Assembly (NCBI GenBank): GCA_001579985.1
Contig: LRSR01013277.1
Coordinates: 18,243-82,242 of the forward strand
Source: Hypsibius dujardini
Lineage: Eukaryota > Tardigrada > Eutardigrada > Parachela > Hypsibiidae
Reading direction: 5' to 3'
DNA: 64,000 nt
The translations under genes were made by a program, and so were the position numbers. The notes beneath the pieces are model-generated. The model saw only the letters and a list, made by a program, of their open reading frames with translations, was not told the DNA's origin and made no database searches. Below are positions 57,901 to 64,000 of this stretch, one piece after another; positions within the stretch are counted from its first letter, which is position 1, and every line of letters begins with the position of its first letter.

Positions 57901-59524
57901 CATCAAACTTCCATGGTAAGTCATCAAAAAAAGGCAAGCGCCACTTCACCATCATCACGCCGGCATCCCGCCTTCCATATTAATAGCCGCAAGACATGAT
58001 GATGACTCTCCTGTCCCTCTCCAAAAAATGCATCATAAACTTGCATGTGGCAAAAAATGAGTGGCCCCTCTTGTCTGTCTGCCTGACTGTTTAGATGTGT
58101 GTGTGGTATTTGGGCCCTTACGTATCATTTGCACAAACCCCGAATAGAGGAAGAGAGGAGAGGCGAGAGCAGGCGCATCATCCCGCGTTTGTACAGTTTG
58201 TAAACACACTGTCAGAGAAGACCCACAATACTCATCGATTGCCTATATCCAGAGTTTTTTCCAGCCCACAGCCTCAGAGTAGAATATATATAGCGAAGTG
58301 GGGAAAAAATGGAGCCCACAATCGACTGACTGTCTCATTGTCCGCTTCCGCAAGGTCTTCTTCACATTTTTTTCCGCGCCAGTTATAAACACACATAATC
58401 CACATCTGCTTCTTTGGCGGTACGAGTAGTCAGGACAGGAAATCTGTCGCGGATCAATCAAACGATTGATTAATGGGAAATGCTGACGGCCGTACGAAAA
58501 GCAGACAGAGAGGCATTGAGACATTCAGCCAGACAGACAGAATGACAATTGAAAAAGCAGACAGATAAATCGACAGGCAGATAGACGACAACGACAGCGA
58601 CAACGACAACGACAACGACAAAACAAACGACAGACAGACAATGAGACAGATATTCAGGCAGACAAGCAAGGAGATAGGCAGACAGACATACAGTCATGCC
58701 GACAGGCAATCTCAGAAGACAGACGGACAATAACGGGCCTGTAGTTCGGAAGAGGCTGATAATTTTAACAAGAGAAGGTAAATTCAATCACAGCCTACGC
58801 ATTTTTTTTGTTGTCTAGCCGGTAAAAAAAGTAATTAACGCTACAGACAACAACACGGTAGAGGCAATGAAGCAGACAAAATTCTTTCTACATTACTTTC
58901 TCACCCTTTACCTACACCCACACTCTCCTTCCACTTCCCCATAGACAGTAGAGTAGGCAAAAAAGCGGCCTTAACTGAACACCTTTAAAATCCGTTTAGC
59001 TGAATGTTTTCCTTTCGAGTAGAAGAGATCACGGCCTTCATCCGTCATCGGTCAAGACTCCGCCGAGAGCCCTCCCCCTCTCGCACAGACAGACACTCAC
59101 AGCTCAAACAATTATCAAATCTAAATCTTTCTAAATTTGCTCAAGCAGAACGTGCTGCGTGCTCGATATATCTGCCTGTCTGTCAGTCTATGTCATTTTT
59201 TAACCGGTGCGTGTTTGTCTGACCGCCGGTAAAAAAAATCCGTGTGCCCGAAAAAATGAAAACAAACATGAGAAATTTTTGCGGTGAGCAGCCCTGTAGT
59301 CTATATACCCAGACATGGTACCCCCTCCCCCTGAAGGGTAGCTACCTTTACTGTTTGGTGACGTGCTACTTCCCTATGGAGTTATTATGATTAGCTCATG
59401 TCAAAAAGGGCTAATTACTTAATCATACACACACACACACACACACAGCGATCGGAGTGGACTCACCTTGCAGGAGAATGGAGATAATGAGCAGTTTACT
59501 CAGGGATAACCACAGGGTAGACAT
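44933..59524 (-). CDS. Ig/FN3 cell-surface adhesion protein, 3 Ig + 1 FN3 + TM
   Basis: Nine coding exons with consistent phases: 59524-59467, 48764-48378, 48152-48031, 47960-47804, 47404-47214, 47102-46943, 46425-46319, 46146-45897 and 45111-44933. Together they give 1611 bases, or 536 residues. The signal peptide is MSTLWLSLSKLLIISILL. An acidic Thr/Glu-rich linker precedes Ig1 (VILPCQLE...GFYTCLAL). Ig2 is GLTCLAGGFPAPGIKW...GTYTCVANN, and Ig3 is ARLECSFSAYP...KYICVAGNELG. One FN3 domain follows (GLHWTIKSASPIKRYEIIY...NYSVIVVALNEYGWS). The last exon encodes a membrane helix (WLTITCTLVGFVVWSGLVVC) and a short tail. Three Ig plus one FN3 is the layout of insect Klingon and Wrapper, which are GPI-linked, so orthology is not claimed. 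It is probably a neural or glial adhesion protein. The first coding intron is 10.7 kb. Confidence 0.87.
45703..45745. repeat. TGTC/TGTT microsatellite in adhesion-gene intron
   Basis: Tandem TGTCTGTTTGTC units next to the FN3 exon. This is one of about twenty such tracts in the gene. Confidence 0.9.
45897..46425 (-). CDS. FN3 domain exons
   Basis: 46425-46319 and 46146-45897 together encode one fibronectin type III domain. The conserved Trp is in HWTIKS, the Tyr in RYEIIYRE, and the NYSVIVVALNEYGWS strand closes the fold. A phase-0 intron with a CAGG/CAGA tract (46260-46296) separates them. Confidence 0.8.
46943..47404 (-). CDS. Ig3 exons
   Basis: 47404-47214 holds the first Cys (LECSF) and Trp (NWYRL). 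47102-46943 holds the second Cys (YICVAGNE) in the D-x-x-x-Y-x-C pattern. The first of these exons includes an acidic insert (KTETAESGDEKTEPD) between strands that is longer than in typical I-set domains. Confidence 0.8.
47530..47700. repeat. Degenerate CAGACA-rich intron
   Basis: Impure CAGA/CAAA units fill the intron between the Ig2 and Ig3 exons (47405-47803). Confidence 0.85.
47804..48152 (-). CDS. Ig2 exons
   Basis: 48152-48031 has LTCLAGGFPAPGIKWVL. 47960-47804 has SRAETGTYTCVANNGIGEP, the classic I-set ending. A phase-0 intron splits the domain at the same place as in Ig3. Confidence 0.85.
48378..48764 (-). CDS. N-terminal linker and Ig1 exon
   Basis: One 387-base exon encodes a Thr/Glu-rich N-terminal segment (ATTDNETTESEEATD) and then a complete Ig domain, VILPCQLENQ to DAGFYTCLAL. 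Unlike Ig2 and Ig3, no intron splits this domain. Confidence 0.85.
48838..48910. repeat. (TGTC)n microsatellite
   Basis: Up to about eleven near-perfect units, at the 3' end (in gene orientation) of the 10.7-kb intron. A similar tract at 48232-48280 lies between the Ig1 and Ig2 exons. Confidence 0.95.
49790..58720. repeat. CAGA/TGTC repeat cloud in the 10.7-kb intron
   Basis: Separate impure tracts occur at about 49795-49905, 51500-51600, 52080-52300, 53140-53300, 53720-53800, 54690-54825, 55340-55530, 56740-56930, 57510-57560 and 58500-58720, among others. Some read CAGA and others TGTC on the + strand. No coding exon was found among them. Confidence 0.85.
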
Positions 59525-59569
59525 CTTGTCTGGAGGCGATGTGGGCGAAGAACAAGGCACGGAAGCCAA
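59467..59569 (-). CDS. Signal-peptide exon with 5' leader
   Basis: The exon begins after TTCACAG at 59569. It has a 45-base leader, then ATG at 59524 and 19 codons of hydrophobic signal sequence, and ends before GTGAGT in phase 1. The ATG is the first in the exon. Confidence 0.75.
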
Positions 59570-59654
59570 CTGTGAACAACATACAAATCGGCACAAATTA
59601 TTTCAGACACGAAAATTTGTGAGGCAGGCATGACAGGTGGTTGACTCCAATTAC

Positions 59655-59685
<31 letters not shown>

Positions 59686-59992
59686 TTCGGTGAGCGACTA
59701 TCTGGGTCCTTATCTGTTTGCCTGTTTGTCTGTCTGTTTAAGGCTTGTCTCGGCTGATGAATCTGCCTGAATGTCTCCAATACAGCTGAATTTGTCTGAC
59801 TGAACATTTACTGTCTAACTGCCTGATTGTCTGTAAAGTTCTTATCCCCCGACATCTCCTAGTTTGTAAGATTCATCACTTCTGACTTGATTGCTTGGAG
59901 AATCGCTTATACAGACATCTGTCCGAATGTCTGAGAAGTTCCTTTCCAAGCAGGCACTTGACTGACTGTCTGTCTGTCTGTCTGTCTGTCTG
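59655..59992. repeat. (CTGT)n tracts upstream of the signal exon
   Basis: Tracts at about 59655-59690 and 59962-59992, in the intron between the untranslated and signal-peptide exons. Confidence 0.9.
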
Positions 59993-60241
59993 ATCTTTCG
60001 TCTGACAGTCAAAATGCCTGAAAAAAGTTCCTTTTACCCACGATTGTCAGTATGTCTAAATCAATCAAATTATCGTTTACTATCGTCCGTCTAATTGTCT
60101 GAATGTCTGAAAATGTACACTTTAAGACATCTGTTTCTGTGTCTGAACCCGTTCAGCGTCTTTGCCAGGATCTCTACAGCAGCTTTTGTCCATCTGTTTG
60201 TCTGCCTGTCTGCCTTTGTGAAGAGGTGATAAAGACTTACC

Positions 60242-60620
60242 AGTTCGTCAAGACGACACTAATCCAAAAAACAAGGGAAGAACCAATTTCAAAATCCAGT
60301 CAACAATTGACCCACACAACGCGAGAGCTCCCCAATAAAATCACAGCAATCCTCGTCCGCCGAATAGCCCCGCGCGCGCGTGTGTGATAGAAAGCCGAAA
60401 GCCGGGCGAGCGATATGGAAAAGGGCGACACAACGGTTCCCTCCGTGTGTGTGTATGTGGGGAAGGCAATGGCAGATGATCCCGAAAAACACGAGACCAG
60501 TGAGTGAGAGGGCCACGCCGCGATGATGGGGAACCCAGCGAGCTTCCTAACCGAATCAATAACGACAACTACACAGACGAGACGAGTACCCTCCGATCCG
60601 ACGGGGATGAATAATCGCAG
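60242..60620 (-). promoter_or_regulatory. Probable untranslated first exon and promoter of the adhesion gene
   Basis: On the minus strand a GTAAGT donor follows GACGAACTG at 60242. This would splice to the acceptor at 59570 ahead of the signal-peptide exon. The sequence upstream, to about 60600, is unusually rich in CG (CCCGCGCGCGCG near 60369), as promoter regions often are. The start site itself cannot be placed, and the outer limit given is a guess. Confidence 0.4.
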
Positions 60621-61965
60621 GAACTAGGGTCGCCCTTCCTCACTCAGACAGGCTCTGTGTGTGTGGGTGTGTGTTGTCGGTGGGACTGTATGTGTTTAGA
60701 GATCGAGGGGATGAGGAGAGGAGAGGCGGGAAAAATGTAGAAAAACGGGAGAGAAACCGGATCAATTTTTACGGAGACTGCCGTTGCAACGCTGATGAGG
60801 ATGAGTGAGTGTATGCGCGGAATGAAATTGACGGCGTAGGAGGAGGAGGAGAAGGAGTAATAGGCGTAAGGTGCCGGCCGGCTTTTACGCTGTGCGATGA
60901 TAAATTCCCACCAGTCTCACGTTGTGTCTGTGTGCTGTCTCTTCGTCATATGTACATTTGCATTGGCAGGCTGGCCGGAATTCTTGGTGGTCTGAGTTAA
61001 AGCCATATTATGCCATGGAGTAGACTGACATTTAAAATGAAGGAAGGCCGGCTTTCGGTTTTAAATAAAAATGCCGGCGAAATTACGAACTATAAATCCA
61101 CATTTAAAGTGACGAAATCTAATTTTTAAAAAGGAAATCATCATACCTCAACAGACTTTTGGTTAACTCATATTTGTTGTAGTAAATTAACATTTTTGCT
61201 TTTATTTAGTAAAATGTTTGACGAATTAATTTAAATGATATTCGTCAAGTAATCAATTTTAACGCAAACACACACTGAGATAGCTGAAAGTCTGAAAGCG
61301 AACTGTAACTTTTGTGGCCCGAGTTTAAGCCCTTTCGTAAGTATTTCAGCCATGTCTGTGGCTCCGCCTGGTTCGGTGACGGTGGGCAGTTGTGATTGGT
61401 TGCCCAAAGCGGGGAGCGCAGCGCAGTGGTCTGTGAAGCGGAGCGCCGGTGGCGCGCTCTTCAATCGCTCTGCACTGAGGGCGGTCTCATGCCGCTCATC
61501 ACACGCAGCAGACACACAAACACACCGTGGTCAAAGGATGAGATCAAAGAGGGAGACGATGAAACGAATAGCCAACCGGTGCTGTTGTTGCTAGCCTGCT
61601 ACTACCGGTATACGCACCCACGCTGTTTACATCCAGGGTTCTCATGACTCCCATCTCGTCTCACATCACATTATCTCGCAATTTATAGGGGAAGATGTGA
61701 TGGAGCGAGAAAGCTTGCAGTGCGCTGCGGAACAGAAGAGACGCGGTCCTTGTGTTTGGAGGACCTTGGGTGTTTGTTTTTGTTTACATGCCTGTTGTGC
61801 AGTATGATAATCGGTCAATAATATGTGTTGGAATGACTGCGTCTTATCAGATGCAGCTTCCCCTTCCCTGTGTGGTAGCCCTGGTACCATTAAAGACAGC
61901 AATCTGGTCATGAAAATACTGCAGAGGTGCTTCGTTGGACCCGTGAACAATGTCAGCTCTCAATT

Positions 61966-62046
61966 ATGTCTGTGTCTGTGTCTGTGTCTGTGTCTGTGTC
62001 TGTGTCTGTGTCTGTGTCTGTGTCTGTGTCTGTGTCTGTGTCTGTA
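61966..62046. repeat. (GTGTCT)n hexanucleotide repeat
   Basis: About thirteen nearly perfect units. Every frame is open through it, so the frames listed across it are artefacts of the repeat. Confidence 0.95.
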
Positions 62047-63584
62047 TCTGCCTTTGTCCTTGTCGTTCTCTGCACTTGTCTGTGTCTGCAGCGCTGTGTA
62101 TTCTGGTTTTTTTTGCCGGTGTCTCCTCTGTGTCCGTGTGCAAACTCGCGCTACAAATTGGCAACATCTATCACACTGAATCTCCGCCTGCATAGGTGAC
62201 TTTTTCATTTCCGGTGATTCTCCAACAGGAAGCTCCACCGTCTGTCTGAATCGGCCTTCCCCCGCGTCTGCCCACGTGTTGAATGGAACTGTTCAGGCGG
62301 AACAAAAATCTGTCCGTACACCCCATCCATCCATCCCACAACCCAACGAACCAAACAAGGCCTGAACAAATGCCTTCATTATTCAATTCAAAGGAGAGGG
62401 ATGAAAACGGGAGCAGAGGACTGCTGGGGCGTGCGACATTCCTCTCCAAAAATGCTTGTTTTGCGACTGAATGATCCGGTGTTCTCAGTAGCGTATAGTG
62501 CATGTGTTTAGCCGCCCCTGCACATACACAACCGCCTCCATCGGTCGGGAGAATGTCAAACAAGGGATCGTTTTTTGTTCCCCTTTTTACACCGGCTAAA
62601 TCCGGCTGCTGGAGAGATTTGCTCGAGGCGCCTCAATTAGGATTGGATACTCGTGCATATATATTTGCAGTTAGAGGAGGGAGGAGAGAGAGAGAGCGTC
62701 ATTCGGCAGCCGTTCAGCTCTTCCTTCATTTCTCCTCACGCTAAAATGAAGAGCCATCCAATTGAGCAGGATACTTACTCTATACCACCAGGGAAGTGTA
62801 TGGCGTGCAGCCATTATTCGACCAATGATGGGATGTTGCGTAACGAATAGTGGGCTCATTATACTTTGACGGCGGCAGACAAAATATCCAGACAAACAGA
62901 CAGACAGACGACTGTCTGGAAAATACGTCAGCTGTTGGGAGTATGCGGTATATATGTGTTCTAAGAGATCGTTAAGTTTGACGGCTGTCGAGTTAAGAGG
63001 CTAATTTGTTGCCGCGCTAAATTTTACCCGGCTATTTTATCTCACATTTTTTATAGACTAAATAAAGGATTTTTTTCATTTTGATGTATGTTGGTGGATT
63101 GCTGAGGAACCTCGGGGAGTCTGGAGGACGGGAATGTAGACCAAGCGGTTGTAGTACGAATTGCATCATGTCGCAGTGGTTACATCTTAAAATTCAATCC
63201 TCAATGATTTTTCAGTTCCTGTCAGAAACCAATAAAAAATAATTAAACGTTAAGAGGATCAGCAAAGCTTAATTAACTGTAAAAACGTTAACTAAACCTG
63301 GACTATATTTTTTCAGTTTTACCTTTTGAAATGAATGAATGAAAGCAATTATGTTTTGCGTACAACTAATCATTTAAGTAGATAGCTGAAATAAATAATT
63401 GTTTGGACTAAAGGTAAACTAAAACTCCTGCTTTACAAAAAAACCTAACATTAAATTTCTTGATACATACACTTTATAAAAAATGACCCATTTGACCATA
63501 CTAGCTATAGCTGTAGTTAATTATGTCAATACAAAAATTCCAATAATAATTCGAAAAATAAAAATATAACTTGCTTTTATTGAT

Positions 63585-63636
63585 ATTATTATTATTATTG
63601 TTATTATTATTATTATTATTATTGTTATTATTATTA

Positions 63637-63667
<31 letters not shown>

Positions 63668-63668
63668 G
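63585..63668. repeat. (ATT)n microsatellite
   Basis: About 27 ATT units with occasional GTT variants. Confidence 0.95.
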
Positions 63669-64000
63669 CATGATATTCCCATTTTTTGCTATTTTCGACA
63701 AAGCTCCAATTAAGGATGGCTCCGGGGACTTCCGACCCGAAAGAAAGAACATTTTTCCCTCCTCATCGATCGCGCCAGGCCCTCTTCTTCATTTGGGGTC
63801 CGCTGGGAGCGTGGTTTGCTGCTTGCATCAGTCTTGATGTGTTTGCTTTTCACGGTCGTCTCTCTCCCTCTTAAATTGTCTTCCTACGCCTAGACAAATG
63901 GGTTCCCCAGGCAAGCTCTCGGTCGTCGGTTCACATGCTAAAAAATGGGGATGGAGGGTTAAAAAAAAGCCGTGATCGATATTTGAGGTCCGATCGGGGG

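Larger units (their letters stand above)
60621..64000. other. Right end, non-coding
   Basis: Purine-rich and GC-mixed sequence without a supported exon. It contains the hexanucleotide repeat at 61966-62046 and the ATT repeat near 63585-63668. Short open frames here lack domains and splice context. Confidence 0.45.

Noticed and set aside
20853-62046. CRISPR-like arrays
   Set aside because: The tandem repeats are simple microsatellites without spacers, and the window is eukaryotic.
61927-62238. Long open frames of alternating two-residue repeats on both strands
   Set aside because: They are translations of the (GTGTCT)n repeat, which is open in all frames.
63501-63837. Poly-Asn and poly-Leu frames
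   Set aside because: Produced by the ATT microsatellite; no domain or splice context.

Overview
The window looks like nuclear DNA from an invertebrate animal. Genes are split by many GT-AG introns. There are three receptor-guanylyl-cyclase-type genes, an immunoglobulin/fibronectin adhesion gene and several families of cut-and-paste transposons, with abundant TGTC/CAGA microsatellites and two runs of N that mark assembly gaps. A flatworm or similar lophotrochozoan is my best guess, but nothing here proves the phylum. All exon models were read by eye from splice signals, phase and family resemblance; many listed boundaries could be off by a few bases.

Layout. 0-2 kb (+): extracellular exons of a natriuretic-peptide-receptor-like gene (GC-1). 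4.4-5.6 kb (+): remains of a spliced pogo/Tigger-type transposase. 8.1-8.9 kb: a foldback element with 9-bp target duplications around a gap. 11.3-12.2 kb: a decayed copy of the 5' part of the gene at 24.6 kb. 12.25-12.68 kb (-): a four-helix membrane protein, next to a probable solo LTR. 14.5-15.04 kb: a hAT-type miniature element. 19.0-15.3 kb (-) and 24.6-25.8 kb (+): two genes that join a CENP-B/Tigger-type helix-turn-helix region to pieces of a HIPK/DYRK-like protein kinase. Between them lie a 943-bp foldback with 410-bp arms and a dead Tc1/mariner element. 29.25-30.6 kb: a nearly intact mariner. 31.1-37.6 kb (+): receptor guanylyl cyclase GC-2 with intact catalytic residues. 39.0-43.7 kb (+): GC-3, which has the ligand domain and one membrane helix but stops after a short tail. 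A piggyBac-like miniature element follows it directly. 59.5-44.9 kb (-): a nine-coding-exon gene for a 536-residue cell-surface protein with three Ig domains, one FN3 domain and a C-terminal membrane helix. Its first coding intron is 10.7 kb long and full of CAGA/TGTC tracts. 60.3-64 kb: a probable 5' exon and promoter region of that gene, then non-coding sequence with microsatellites.

How the parts fit. GC-1, GC-2 and GC-3 are same-strand paralogues and share an exon boundary in the ligand domain. They form a dispersed tandem array in which only GC-2 shows kinase-homology and cyclase domains. The most unusual feature is the pair of transposase-HTH/kinase chimeras. The + gene keeps the kinase N-lobe and the - gene keeps the catalytic loop and C-lobe. 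Related HTH-only and DDE-only fragments nearby suggest that the DNA-binding part came from a resident Tigger-like transposon.
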